DNA of 64,000 bases from Asterochloris sp. CNOR1. Its lineage: Eukaryota; Chlorophyta; Trebouxiophyceae; Trebouxiales; Trebouxiaceae. Positions within the stretch are counted from its first letter, which is position 1. Each line of letters begins with the position of its first letter. This document shows positions 1 through 11,741 of the stretch, piece after piece. The notes below the pieces were generated by a model. It had not been told where the DNA came from and did no database searches. It saw only the letters and a list, made by a program, of their open reading frames with translations. Position numbers and translations under genes: made by a program. The stretch covers positions 1,364,001 through 1,428,000 of the forward strand of contig OZ017752.1 of NCBI GenBank assembly GCA_963969365.1, written 5' to 3'.

Positions 1-16
1 TTGCTGCCTTCTGCAG

Positions 17-1942
17 GTGTGCAAGCATTGATGGGGATGCCGACCGCCTTGTGTACTTCTCGCAGTCAGACAGCAGCCTGCGCCTCTTTGATGGCGACAG
101 GATTGCTGTCCTGGCTGCACTGCTGATCCACGACCTGGCACAGGACCTGCCCCAGAGCTTTTCACGTCCGAAAGTGAGCTGTGCAGATTGTTGAAGACAC
201 TGCCTGCTGCCTGGCATTTCAGTGCAACACAGTACAGCTTTGAGGGTGGGCTCTACCAGAGAACTAGCTGTGCTGGCGTCTGCTGCATGGCACTGCAGCG
301 TAGTGTTTGCAGCAACGAATGCGATGACAAGGAAAAGCTGGCTGCATTTCGGCTGGCTTGTTCAGGGCCCAGGCAGCCACCAGGAGTTCACTCCGTGTGC
401 TTCGTGTGCTGCCAGGGCCATGTGCTTTGATGCATGCAACTGCCCTGCATAGCTGCTTTCTGCCGCAAGCTGAACGGAAGCGCCCCTGCAGGTGGGCATG
501 GTGCAGACGGCATATGCCAATGGTGCTGGCACGCACTTCATCACAGACACGCTGGGCCTGGCTGTGGCCTGCACCCCCACAGGGGTCAAGCACCTCCATG
601 GCGCAGCAGAGAAGTTTGACATTGGCATCTATTTTGAGGCAAATGGACATGGGACTGTGCTCTTCCAGAGGAGGCTGCTGCAGCAACTGCAGGAGGTGAG
701 CTGAGACCCAGGTATGCAGTCATGTATCAGGCAATGGAGGAAGTGGAGCTGGGACACAAGAGCCCTTGGAGCCGGAATGGAGTCTGATGTGCTGCTTTTG
801 ACTTGCATGCAGGCAGTGCAGACCCCAGGCAGAGCCTGCACACCGGCAGCAAATCTCTGCAGCTGGCAAAGCATCAGTTGTGCCTGTGCAGGTACCCGGC
901 AAGGGCAGGAATGGTATCTGCAGCACACCACTGCATCTGTCACGTCAAGCTTGGTGCTTGAGTGCAGGCCAAGAGCATGTTGACAGTCTCATTGCAGAGC
1001 TCGCACACCTGTCGCGCATGTGACACTTGCATCAGCATCACATCTGCGGTGTTTGGTTGCAGGCGGCCGGGAGCTCCCCAGCAGCAGCCGACCTTCTGCT
1101 TCTGGGCCACATGGTCAACCAGGCAGTTGGGGATGCCATCTCAGGCCTGCTCCTGGTGGAGGTGGCCCTTCGGCGCAAGAGCTGGAGCATGCAGCAGTGG
1201 GCGGCGCTGTACAACGACCTGCCAAGCCGGCAGCTCAAAGTTCAGGTGATGTTGGGGAAATGTTGGGGAAGCAGCTGCTTGGTACCTCTGCAGTGTTCAA
1301 GGGTTGGCAGATAGGGGTGGACTTGCTAAGCTGCCCACTGGCAGCTCTACTGCAGGTGATGGAGCTGCAGGGGCTGCCTTGGTGTGTTTCTGTGGCCGCA
1401 TGGCTTTGCTATGCTTCTGAGGATGGACAGATGGCACAGAAGCAGCCTCCTTGATGCGCAGCAAAGGCGTGCTGCGCCAGGGCCATCATTATTGCAACAC
1501 CAGTGTCTACTTTGTTTTGCAGTGCTGGGGGCCACCCTCTGATGCCTCGTGCGCACCTGCAGGTGGCGAACCGAGCTGTGGTGAAGACTGCAGATGCAGA
1601 GCGGAAAGTCATACACCCAGAGGGGCTGCAGGCCTCCATTGACCAGGCAGTAAAGTTGGTCCCTTCAGGTCAGGCTGTTCCCAGCAGATTTCCTGCGTCG
1701 ATCACATTGCAGAGCAGGTGATGCCTGAGGGCTGATGATTGTCATCTGGGCCTTGCAGGTGCTGCACTGTCGTTTAGACCTCCAACACATTGTCTCCTGC
1801 TGCAGGGCGGTCCTTTGTCAGACCGAGTGGAACAGAGGATGTGGTGCGAGTGTATGCTGAGGCCCAAACACAGCAACAAGCTGATGACCTTGCCAAGCAA
1901 GTTGCCTGCTTTGTTTCTGAGCAGGCTGGGGGTGTCAGCTAG
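17..1942 (+). CDS. AGM1: Phosphoacetylglucosamine mutase, 3' part (5' end outside window)
   Basis: Converts GlcNAc-6-phosphate to GlcNAc-1-phosphate in cytosolic UDP-GlcNAc synthesis, which feeds glycosylation and wall polymers. Six exons are readable: 17-173, 492-695, 1063-1245, 1563-1668 and 1806-1942 join with GT-AG introns, the first being the tail of a longer gene. The metal-binding loop (DGDADR) is in the first exon, the sugar-binding loop (EANGHG) and preceding [11 protein letters not shown] block in the second, the [10 protein letters not shown] and LPSRQLKVQ blocks in the third, and the phosphate-binding loop [15 protein letters not shown] in the last. This order is diagnostic of PAGM rather than of PGM or PMM. 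The catalytic serine loop lies upstream and is not visible. The stop at 1940-1942 is 254 bp from the convergent ISN1 stop. Family assignment is firm; small shifts of exon ends or an extra short exon in 696-1062 are possible. Confidence 0.9.
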
Positions 1943-2195
1943 CTGATGGGTGATAGTTGTCATGAAACAAATGTGCATGCAATGTTTCAAATTGAGGGGA
2001 GGGAAGCTTCATGAGCATTCAACGGGTGGTCAAGAACCTGGGCATCATGAGTAGCTTTCGGCTCATGCACAGTTTCAGTAGCTGCTTGCTGTCATTCTAA
2101 GTACGGCTGGGAACGATATCTCTGAACATCTTGAAGCAACATCTGCAGGCACAAACACCAAGGTCAGCAGGGTCCGCTGCAGGCCACAAGCTAAG

Positions 2196-5100
2196 TTAGA
2201 AAAGCAAACTCCTCGTCACCTCAACAAAGAAATCAGTCTCCAGAGGGTTGGCCACCCACAAGATGGAGCAGCAGTCCCTCGTGGCAACATCATTACCAGA
2301 CTGCGTGAATCTGTCGCCAACATGCAGCGCCTGCAGCCAGAAGGCATCTCAAAGCCTGCTCCTCTCTAGTGCACTGAGCTCACAATTGTGCCAGTGCGGT
2401 CTGGGCACAGCAAAGGCCTCTGCCAACAGGGTTCTGAGCTAAGTGGCAGGTTTCAAGGAGCATAGTGAGGTATTCTTGAAGCCTAGACAAGCTGCCAGTG
2501 TCCGCGCCTCCTCAGGATCCACGCTGAGGTAGCGCATCAGCGCCTCCAGGCCCAGGCTCTTGTTGCCCACGTCAACAAAGACGTCCCCACCTCTGCGTCA
2601 ACGCACAGCACCGCAGGTCAGGATGGGCAGGCCTTGAACAACCTCGCAGCTGCTGGGAGTAGCAGGGCACGGGCAGGCGTGGCAGGGCAGGCCCAACATC
2701 TGCACGCAGGTTCCTCTGCCAAGCTTGCCTTGCTGCTGTCTGTTATTGAGGTGTGGTATCAAGATAGCAACAAGGAAGTCTGTGGTGTAATGATGACAGT
2801 GGTCCCTGTTGCAGCCAGCAGAGAGAAAGCAGCGTATGCATCTGTTTGTTTACCCATTGAAGGCGCAGAAGGGCAGCTTCTGATCCAGCAGCTGCTGCTG
2901 AACAGTGATGGCCATCTCCTCCAGGACTTCATAGATGGTGGGGGCTCCAGGGATGATGCCCACTGCCCGTTCCTTCCGCACAATGTGCTGCACGGCAGTG
3001 CAGATCATCAAAAATTTGGGTCCTGTGCGCGAGGCGAGAGGGGGGCTGTGAGGTGTCAGGGGTATAAACGGTGCTGAGCCTGCCTTCAGCAGCGACAGCA
3101 CAAGCTTGTGCACCCTGAAGGGATCTCGACACAGCATCCAAAAAGGGTATGCAACTCATTTACCAGATTGGTTGCCAGCCTTGGCAGTGCAGAAAACCCC
3201 CAGTGTTAGGCACCAGGGCGTGCCTTGACATGCACATGCAGCCAGTGAACGCGCCCTCTGGAGCATTATCCAGACTGTGTGGAGTCTGGGGCAGCAGGCA
3301 CACCCGCTCAGCATGGAACACGCCTTGACAGGCAGGCACAGCCTACGGCAACATCCACAAGCATATTCTGACGACTACCCAGCACCTCTTGTCATGTATG
3401 CAAACAACCCCTCAGGTTGGCAGGCACCTTGCTGTAGTGCCTCAAAGACCAGAACCCCAAATAGTTGCTTGAGTCACTCAGAGATAGCACCCTCACCTTG
3501 ACAGGCAGGCGCAGCCTGTTGGCGGTCTCCATGAGCACGCGCTCTGCCCCCCTCAGAAGGTCCTGAATGTCGCCCTCAGACCAGGACATCATGTAGGGTG
3601 ACTTCCATTCACGATCTGGCACAAAGGCCAGGTGCCCTGTCTTGCTGTCCACACGCAGGAGGTAGTTGCACTCGCCACCCACCACATGGAACCTGTGGGG
3701 GCAGAGACTGGGGGCTGCTTTTATATGTCAGACCTCAAGGGTCTCAAGGCCAGCAAAGGTAGCATGCTGGACTTAGATTCCTTGCTTGAGCAGCCAGCGC
3801 CTAGGGGCAGTTCAAGGCACGCCCAGGCCCCGAGCCTCACATGAGAGGCACAAAGAGTGGATTATTGCTTCCGCTGAGGGTAGATCAGGCTTTCAGGCAA
3901 GCAGCAAGGGGGACAGCTGGGGCGCCAGTGTGCAGACTCATGAGAGGGGTGGACGCTTCTAGGCAGGAAGGACCTGTCGGTGATGCGCGGCGCCAGGTGC
4001 AGGTTGCGGAACTTGGCAGTCAGCCCCTGCAGGCGCTGCTCAAAGCGTTCTGCCTGCCCAGGATACCTGCAGCGCAAGTGTGACCCTGTCCGCGAATGGC
4101 GGCCCTGTGCTCCAGAGCCAAATTTGAGTAGTCACGGCTTGCAAGCACTCAGCCAGAACTGCGCACTCATCCTCATGAGACCCAGCCGTCAACATGGGGA
4201 GGAGAGGCACTTCATGAGCAATGCTCTGAAGTGATTGCTGCCTGCCACAGACAAGCGGCAGTGAGCACAGGTGCACTCCTCGAGCTGCCCCCACTGGAAG
4301 GCTGCTTTTCACAGATAGGGGCTCGTGCTGTACCCGTGTGAAGAGTCAGGGCCACAGCTCACAGCATGTCAGCCAGCTGGCTGCAGCCTGACAGACTGCA
4401 GGAGGATGGCTACAAAACATACAGCCAAAATTCCAAATTGGCGCTCCCTGCAGGCACACCTCACCCCGCAGGTACAACGACGGGCACTTGCACTGGGCTA
4501 TGTAGATAAGCAGGCATACAGATGGTCTGCAAGCTATGGGTAAACTTCTGTGCTGACCTGTGCCAGCAGCAGCCTGTGAGAACGCACTGAGCTGCTGCCC
4601 TGAGGTATGCCCCTGGGAGCCCCACTCACCCGGCGGCTGTGACGATTGCCACATGCACATTGCTGCGCATGAGGCTGATGATGTGGCTGATCATCTGGTT
4701 GTCCGCCTCCATGTGGGTGCCGTCGGCATACAGGGTGCCATCAGCATCGAAGGTGATCAGCTTCAGCCTGTGGGCTGATGCATGCACCTGAACGCAGCAG
4801 ACCTGTCTATGGGGAATGCTCAGCTCGGCAGAACTGCCAGAAGGCAGAGGGTGGCAGCCAACCCAGGCTTGCCAGCACAGCTCCATTGGTGCCAGCAGCC
4901 ATGTCACTCTGCTGTCGAGGCCTGCCCAGCCTGCAAGCCCATCTGCATCTAGGTGCTGCATGCAGGCCCAGGCTGGGAACAGTGCGTCAGAAGAGCGATG
5001 TTGAGGAGATGCTGGATCTCGAGTATGTTGAGGAGCCGCCACGAGAGCGCAGGGTGGGGAGTGCAGGCTGCAGGGAGGTGTGACAGCACCAAGCCTAGCC

Positions 5101-6256
5101 ACCCAGGCAAGCTGCAGACCCGCGCGCATGGCGACTCTACACCCACCTGGGCAATCTCCAGCATGTGCAATACGCCACCAGGCAGGGCCCATGCACTGCT
5201 GCTACAATTGCACAAAGCCTCCTGCAGAAGTCTCTTGGTCAACACTGATCACATGCTGCATCTTGGCAGAGGTGCGCATGCAGACAGCCAGCCTAGAGGC
5301 AGTCATGAGCGCCTATCGAAGAACAAAGCATCCAGACAACGACACCTGGGCGATGTTGAGGACGTGCCGCATCTCAGCAAAGTTGGGCGGCACATAGCGC
5401 CGCCGCGACAGTGCAAAGTGCTCGTCGTACTCGCGGAAGGCCTCCACCAGGCGCAGGGGCGTAAAGAAGGACCCCACGCTGGGGACCATGCGCCGCAGGC
5501 GGCTCTGGCGTGAATCCTGCCGAAGCTCCACAATCCAGCGCTCCATCTTCTGCATGACCTGCAGGGGAGGGAACTGTGTTGTGGCGCAGCTTTGAGGAGT
5601 CAGGTTGGAGGGCGCAGGGCTTGCCATGCCGAGGGCGCCATGTCATCCAGTGCTACATTTCTGCACCAGTGTGACCTTCCCAGCCATGAACGATCCAGTA
5701 GTGGGCCAAGGTGTGGGCCATGTCACCTCCACGCTGGGTGTTGGGTGCGTGAAGCCTTGTGCTCAATTCAGCAGTCATGACAAATTGCAATCTCCTTCTG
5801 CAGATGCAGGATGCGTGCGCAGCAGCTGTGCTGACATCCACGTCCCCACCCGCCACTTGACCTCCTTGCGGGTATGGGTTGCCTTGAGCCTTGCGCTTTG
5901 CTCCATGCCATGCTTGGCCCACCTCGGTGATGACATGCATCATGCCTGCTGCACCTCGTCGTTGGCGTGGGGGTTGCGCATCGAGCCTGCTGCCAGGTCC
6001 AGGAGCAATGCAGATGGAGAGATACCACCCTAGTTCACCTCCTCGCTGGTGTGGGTGGTGTGCATCTGCAGCAGGAACTCGATGAACAGGTCCTGCTCCT
6101 TGAGGTGCCCCTTCCTGCGCAGCACGCCGGCGTCAGAGGCGCTCTTGGCCCGCCCGCCAAAGCTCTCGGGTTCTGGCGAGGCCAATAGCTCCTGCCAGTG
6201 TGTCCCAGAGCTGCTGGAGGAGCTGCCGCTGGCCCCTTGGATGGCTGGTTCCTGAC
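2196..6256 (-). CDS. ISN1: IMP-specific 5'-nucleotidase (ISN1 family, HAD-like)
   Basis: Predicted to hydrolyse IMP to inosine in purine salvage. Exons on the minus strand: 5346-5558 (RRMVPSVGSFFTPLRLVEAF, then RRRYVPPNFAEMRH), 4630-4787 (HAD motif I FDADGTLYADG, then VAIVTAAG), 3974-4066, 3497-3692 (VVGGECNYLLR), 2854-2987 (RAVGIIPGAP, LPFCAFNG), about 2500-2592 (GGDVFVDVGNKSLGLEAL) and 2196-2330 (ALHVGDRFTQSGND, ILWVANPLET, stop). These blocks follow the order of yeast and Plasmodium ISN1. Phases agree across every join except the donor of the 2500-2592 exon, which is unresolved (GTGGAT at the SVDP codons, or a non-standard site). The upstream exon ending at 6039 reads HLKEQDLFIEFLLQM, which resembles the N-terminal HLK...DEFIDWV helix of yeast ISN1. 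It is probably the first recognisable exon, and the initiator Met is not located. Function is inferred from family. Confidence 0.85.
5724..6055 (-). repeat. Series of exon-edge copies in the first ISN1 intron
   Basis: The donor edge of the upstream ISN1 exon, plus-strand cacctcctcgctggtgtggg at 6036-6055, is followed by three degraded copies: cacctcgtcgttggcgtggg at 5952-5971, gacctccttgcgggtatggg at 5859-5878 and cacctccacgctgggtgttg at 5724-5743. Spacing is about 85-135 bp. Translated, they echo the exon end MHTTHTSEEV as MRNPHANDEV and similar. They are read here as intronic duplicates of the exon edge, not as exons. Confidence 0.65.
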
Positions 6257-6341
6257 CTGCACGGCACAACGGTGACCTGCGTGTCAGCAACAGGCCCAGA
6301 GCCCATACTGGCATCCTGGCCGGGTTGCACTTTACCTGCAC

Positions 6342-7208
6342 GTAGCTAAGATAGAGTGAACGGTGACACTAACAGGGCGCAGCCAGACCTCTTCTGCTTA
6401 TGCTGCAGTGCAGACATGGCTGTCAATTCTCTCTACTGGCAATCCCTACTCATGTTATGGACATGCAAGGTGCATGTCATTGACAGATATCCACAGGGCA
6501 GCAGCTGTTGCAGGGGACTCTGCCTGTCGCAGGGGAATAGTGTGCATTGGCAGCGCAAACAGCAACATTGAAGCAACACCTGTGTTCCTCGGGGGCTCCA
6601 AGGGCTGCACTGTTGTGCTGGAAGCATACTGGGTCGCACAGGTGCTACGGCCGGGCATCTCAGGGGCGCTCGTCATCTCATCAATGTCAGAAAAGCTGGT
6701 GAGGACAGTAGGCTGCTGAACAGGTGTCTGCTCCTTGGAAGCAGGCTGTCTGCGAGGCGCAGTCACTGCATGGATGCAGGCTCCAAGGTGCTGCCTGCGA
6801 GGCTGCCTCGCTTTGGCACCGAGTGCTGATGGTGCATGGGTGTCAGGCTGCCACCTGAAGCTGCAATGTAGGCTGCCAGTGTGCATGTTGCGGCTGCCTG
6901 GGTGTCAGGCAGCCGCAATGAATCAAGCTGGGCTGCTGCAGGACTCTGAGAGCACTCGTCGGTCCCAAGTACAGTGGCTGCCTGTGCACCTGCTAATTGT
7001 AGTGTGGCCAGGCAGCTGTGTACTGTTTGATCTGATGTTTTAGATGCCGTGAGGCCAGCCTGGTCAACGAATGCTAACAAATGCTGAACTAGATTTTAGC
7101 CTGCCTGCAAAGCCGCCATGCAGACAAGGCTGTTTCTGCAGCATCCGTGCTCATGCATGCTGATGAGGCTGCAAGCTGGCCGGCAGGCAACTGTGTGCCG
7201 GGGGGGTG
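6342..7208. other. Interval without a convincing gene
   Basis: No exon with family similarity was found between the ISN1 5' region and the orphan exon ending at 7209. A minus-strand open stretch at about 6590-6740 reads TVLTSFSDIDEMTSAPEMPG. It could be a further 5' exon of ISN1 or part of a transit peptide, but it has no supporting motif. The rest is CTGCAG-rich, intron-like sequence. Confidence 0.4.
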
Positions 7209-7530
7209 GCTCAGGAGGTGACAGGGGTAGCCTGTTCGTTCCAGGCAGGGGCAATAGTGGAGGCAACCATAATCAAAAGCGCAACGCCCAGAACCAGCGG
7301 CTGGTCATTCCAGGGCAGGAGCACCAGCCCCAGAAGCTCGGGCAGCCCGGACTGAGCATGCCTGGAGGTGGCAACGCGCCTGTCACCAGCTTCAGGTCTG
7401 AGAAGCCCATCCTTGTTCAGACGTGGCTGGATGGCTGCTGAGGTGCCTTTTGGCCGCAAGGCATGGTGGGTCAGTCTCACAGGCCCAGCCAGGCTGAGTC
7501 TGGTGACATCAGGCAGCTGTGGACTATGCC
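7209..7530 (-). CDS. Orphan C-terminal exon with one membrane segment
   Basis: A minus-strand open frame, continuous from about 7530 to a stop at 7209, ends with a basic stretch, then LPELLGLVLLPWNDQPLVLG and a hydrophobic run (VALLIMVASTIAPAW) followed by a short polar tail. This looks like the C-terminal anchor of a small organellar, perhaps thylakoid, membrane protein. An acceptor-like CCACAG lies just upstream at about 7523. I do not recognise the family. The plus-strand frame through the same bases is Gly/Gln-rich and looks like a shadow. Upstream exons should lie between 7530 and 8130, overlapping the RAF1 5' region, but none could be fixed. Reality of the gene is uncertain. Confidence 0.3.
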
Positions 7531-8136
7531 AGGATGACTGAAACCTATCCCCCTACACCCTCAGAATCATGGAAAGTAGAGCTGTTTGCTTGTCCAGTGC
7601 TGGCAGCGTTAACAGGCATGCCGCCTCTTCTTTCAGATCTTGCTCCTGCCATGCAGCCTTCATGGACATGGAAAAAGCAACATCCCACCGTTCTGCACGC
7701 TGCCAGCAGCCTTCAGAGATGCGAGGGAGGCTTGCAAGCTCTGCGTCGCAATAGCGGCTCTCTCTGCTGCTGACCACCACGAGGTGTCCTGGGCAGCGAT
7801 GCAGAGACTTATTGCATCTGAACCTGTCTCTCTCTGCTGCAGGACGCGTCCTGGCTGCATTGGCGGCAGGAACACTGTTCATCTCTCTCAACTCACCTCC
7901 TCTTGCTGTGGTCTGCTGCTGCAGGCCGCCGCCTGCAAGCACGTTCGCATGCGAAGCCACTCTCCAGCCAGGTGGCTCACAGAAAAGCAACTTGCCACTG
8001 CTTCTCGATCATGGTTCCTTACTGCTACAGGCTGCTTGGGGGACTGAAGAGGCCACCCTCCAAGCAGCAGAGGGGCAGCAGGAAACCTTCAACCAGGCAG
8101 CTGCACTTGTACTGAAGCTGGCTCTCCCTGCTACAG

Positions 8137-11100
8137 GCCACCCCCCGGCTTCATGGATGCCGAAGAGGCCAACCCCTCGGCAGTAGAGGGGCAGGCAGGC
8201 GACCCCCAGCAGATGCTGGGCAACCTGCGTCAGGGCACAGGGCACTGGCATGACCTGGCGCGTTTCCTGCCACGGCTGCAGCGTTTGGGATATGACAGCA
8301 CTCTGATTGAGCAGGAGACTGGGATGGAGCGGCGAGTGCAGGACAAGTGGCAGGTCAGTCCACAATGATGGGTGCTTGTGGCTGGTAGGTAGGGGAGTCT
8401 GCTTCAAGAGGAGCTTGGGGTGGAGCAGCTGGTGCAGGACCAGTGGAAGGGGATTGGGAGGCAGGTGAGGCCGGGAGCAGTAATGATGTGTGCAAGGTGG
8501 TGTGCTGTCAGCATTGCAAACAAACAGTGTGTGGAACAGATTGCAGCATCTTGCTGGCAGCCGCCTACCTGCCTGCACTCAGCCTCAAAAGGTTGCCAGA
8601 GCCCAGCTGAACGAGTGGGCTCGCAAAATCGCTTCTTTGCTGCTTGCCATAAAGGCTGCTACGCCAACTTGTCCTTTGCTTGCTGGGCTACTTGTGGCCA
8701 TAAACATGTGCGCCTCACTCGCCTCTGGGGGCACTGCACCCCAGGTTTCTGGGGTCCTTCACCCTCCTGAACCCCACCACAGCAACTCTCCCATCTGCGC
8801 CCCACCACAGCGTGTCTGCCCATCTGCCCTGCAGGTGGCCATGAATGTCTATGACTCCCTGAAGTCTGGGGGTGCTGTGCCCCCTGAGCGCCTGGCGTAC
8901 TTTGATGCAGAGGAGGGCGCTGACCTGTTGTACCAGCTGCGCTTCCTCACTGCGGACTACCGCATCGCTGCAGTCAACTACCTGGTGGACGAACAGGCAG
9001 ACCAGGCGGTAAGCAAATCAAGCAGGCATCTGCATGCGAAAATCTGCCTGGGCCTCGCTCATGACTGCACGGGGGCTTCTCTTGCATGACCTCGGCTGCT
9101 ACTGCACTCGGTGGCCTGGGCCGTCTTACTTTGCAGCCGAGCTGCTGTGTTACAAAGCGCTGGCTGCCGTCAGCTATAAAGGCAACAAAGCCAAAGTGCA
9201 CAGACGCACCTTGTTGCAATGTGCATCTGCGGCCTGGAAGCACGCTTTACACTGCCTGTTTCAAACCCCTCATTGTGTGGCTGAGAGCAAGTCAACCAGG
9301 CCTTGACCTGCAAGGCGCAATGCAGCATGGCGGGCAGTGAGGCAGCCTTACCTGCAGCTGCCTCCCCCAGGCTGCAAGGGAGACTTGCCCCAGGAGCCAT
9401 GTCACGAATGGCCAGCTAGCACTCAGCCCCATGTTTGTACCCCTTTCTGGCCTTTATCTAGGACAACTCTTACCCCGAGGGTGGTGGCACGGTGGCACAC
9501 TCTGTTCAGCTGCACATGCAGGTGAAGCAGTGCGCAGCCAGCCACCGTCCTCCCCTCAAGAGGCTTACAGTCTTGGTCTTGCCGCCTATGCAGGGTGCTG
9601 TCCTGCTGGCACGTGCCATGAAGGACTACGAGCGGAAAGGGGGCCTCAAGGATGGCTTCAGCTCTGTCCCCGCAGACTGCGTGGCCTATAAGTTCTACAG
9701 AGATGTGAGGCCAGAGCTGCTGTTCAGTGTGATACATATATATCATCCTGCATGGTTGCTCTGCCTGGCACGTGTTCAACCTGTCCTGAGATGTGAGGCT
9801 GCCATGGCTACCAGCTCCAGCGCCAAGGGTGACTTGGCTCCACACCACAAAGGGGCATGCGACTCAAATGTGTCCCACAGGGCTGCCATGGTCCAAAGGG
9901 CCGCATGCTAACTTTTTGTTTGATGCAGCTGCATAGGGGGGCAGACCACGCTGTAACTTGCCACCTGTGCTTTGCCCGCTGTCATTCTACCTGCACTGTT
10001 GATGCAGCTGCGCTTCACTGCTGGTTGCAATTGCTGCAGGCGCTGGAGACCCGCAAGCTGCCTGAGAAGGAGGCTGCCGTCAAGAGGGGCCTTCAGGCGG
10101 CCGCCACCGACAAGGCCAGAGAGGCACTGGTGCGCATATGAGCACCTAGCAACCTGACGCAGCTTGCATCAGTGCAGCACCCCTGCGACGAGTTGGTAGC
10201 CAGCCCTGGCTGTGTCCTGGCACGCTGTTCCTGCAGACATTCGCAGCTGTGCTTGCTGCATTGCAGTTTGCCCCAGTTAATACCACCCCAAGGCAGTCCC
10301 ACTTACAGCCGCTCCGGTGCCCCAGCTGCTCAGCTGTGCTGCTGCACTGTGTGCTGCCCCCCCCCCCCCCCTCCCTGTCTGCAGCCAGCCAGGACCAATG
10401 CGGGTCTGAGCTCCTTGCTTCTGCAGGGGCGTCTGGTCAGCTGTGCCAATGCCAGCTCTGCTGCCTGACTCCAGGCCTCAGCGTCCCCACTGCTGCAGGA
10501 GTGCCATTTCTGATGCCCAAGCCAGGCCCAGCATCTGGCCCAAGCAAGGAGGGGCTGTCCATCATCATCCCTTTCAGCTGCAAGCCCATTCTTGCTGCAG
10601 AAACGCCGGGTGAGGCCCCAAGTGGGCAAGGAGCCAGCTTCTGGTGCTCTGCCTTTCTCAGTGCCCTCTCAGTGTGCAGGGCATCTGCCTGCTGCCCAAG
10701 GTCAGCCTCAGCCGCCCTTAGCTCTTGCTGGTCCCCTCTCCTGCAGCAGTGGTTGCCAGGCCCAGCCGCTCTGGCTGACAGTCAGCCCTGCCATGACCCT
10801 GCTGCAGGAGCGCCTGGTGAGGCCCCAAGCCGAGGAGGCCGAGGCCAAGGCCGAGGCTCTCCCCACAGCCCACCTGGAGGTCATCAGGCTGACCCAGGAA
10901 GAGATTGGGTATGCCCCCATCGCAGTGGCTGGTGCGCTGACTGAGGCCTCGCCCTCAGACGTGCGAGCCGCCCCCTCCAGCAGCCGGCGGGGCGCCTTCA
11001 GCACCTTCAAGGTGCCGGCGTCGGACGGCGAACAGACCTGGATGGTGAGCTGAACTGCCCCCTTGGCTTCGAGGGATTGCAGGGCTCCTGTGATGGTTGT

Positions 11101-11741
11101 TGCCTTGTTTGCTGAGCAGCCTGCATGCTTTCAGACCACGGCACCAGTCACGTTCAGGCTGCGCCATTGGCAGGCATTGCAGCCCTTGTTGACAGTGCTT
11201 TCCCCGTGCAGGCTCTGCCAGCCTGGAATGCACTGATGCTGGCCAAGCGTCCGGTGGCGCTGAGCATGCCTGACTGTGCTCAGGTCAAAGCCCTGGCCCT
11301 GCAAGCACGGGTGAGGCACAGCATACCATGCCGGCTTCCCACCCCACTTGTCATGCAGCTGAGTTGCAGGCAGCAACCAAGTGTCTTGATATTGCTGGCC
11401 TGCATAGGCCTGGCAAGCAGAGTCATCATTGCTGTCCAGCAGTCTGCATAAGTCTGCTGGTTAACAGACAACATCCTGCAATGATAAGGCTGATGCACTG
11501 CAGAATGGGGGAGGACCGGAAACGGCTCTCAGGCCCAGGCCTGCTTCTATTGGAGCGTGATGTCACAGTCGACAACACCAAGGATTACTACCTCACAGCA
11601 GATGGCAACAAGCTGCAGCTTGTGCCTGGTGACCAGCTGGACCCCAGCAGTCCTATCCTTGGGCGTGTTCTTTTCTGCTGCCGCCCACCAATGATTTCCT
11701 CTGGGCCCCTGGCCGACTCTGCCGAAGTTATTCAGTTGTGA
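8137..11741 (+). CDS. RAF1: Rubisco accumulation factor 1 (RAF1), plastid; 5' exon(s) unresolved
   Basis: A stromal chaperone that binds folded RbcL dimers and promotes Rubisco holoenzyme assembly. Exons: 8137-8353 (start of the alpha domain, GYDSTLIEQETGM), 8835-9008 (VYDSLKSGG, LAYFDAEEGADLLYQLRFL), 9462-9521 (DNSYPEGGGTVAHS), 9594-9704 (LLARAMKDYERK, DCVAYKFYRD), 10040-10129, 10808-11044 (start of the beta-rich dimerisation domain), 11212-11310 (LPAWNALMLAKRPVAL) and about 11504-11741 (GPGLLLLERDVTVD, DYYLTADGNKLQL, LGRVLFCCRPP, stop). The block order matches plant and cyanobacterial RAF1. The transit-peptide exon is not resolved; Met at 8153 is too close to the mature protein to be the true start. 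The phase between the last two exons does not match, so one short exon or a different acceptor is missing from my model. The stop lies 109 bp from the convergent MnSOD stop. Confidence 0.87.
10357..10371 (+). repeat. Poly-C tract of 15 bases in a RAF1 intron
   Basis: Fifteen uninterrupted C residues precede a pyrimidine run and CTGCAG. This is a simple repeat with no other signal, and it is prone to length error in sequencing. Confidence 0.9.
10421..10821 (+). repeat. Serial copies of a RAF1 acceptor and exon start
   Basis: The real acceptor and exon start ctgcaggagcgcctggtgag (10802-10821) is preceded by ctgcaggggcgtctggtcag (10421-10440), ctgcaggagtgccatttctg (10493-10512) and ctgcagaaacgccgggtgag (10595-10614). 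The 10595 copy continues with the same GGCCCCAAG as the true exon. A similar copy of the 8137 exon edge lies near 8030-8095, where GAAGAGGCCA...CAGAGGGGCAG recurs. Confidence 0.7.

Noticed and set aside
5945-6012. Possible ISN1 exon (MRNPHANDEV-like reading on the minus strand)
   Set aside because: It aligns base-for-base with the true exon end at 6036-6055 and fits a ladder of decaying copies, and its frame does not continue cleanly into the next exon.
7118-7441. Plus-strand Gly/Gln/Asn-rich frame
   Set aside because: Low-complexity composition, no splice context or start signal, and it shadows the minus-strand membrane-anchor frame.
10357-10371. Poly-C tract as a possible structural or regulatory element
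   Set aside because: Simple intronic homopolymer with no paired motif; listed only as a repeat.
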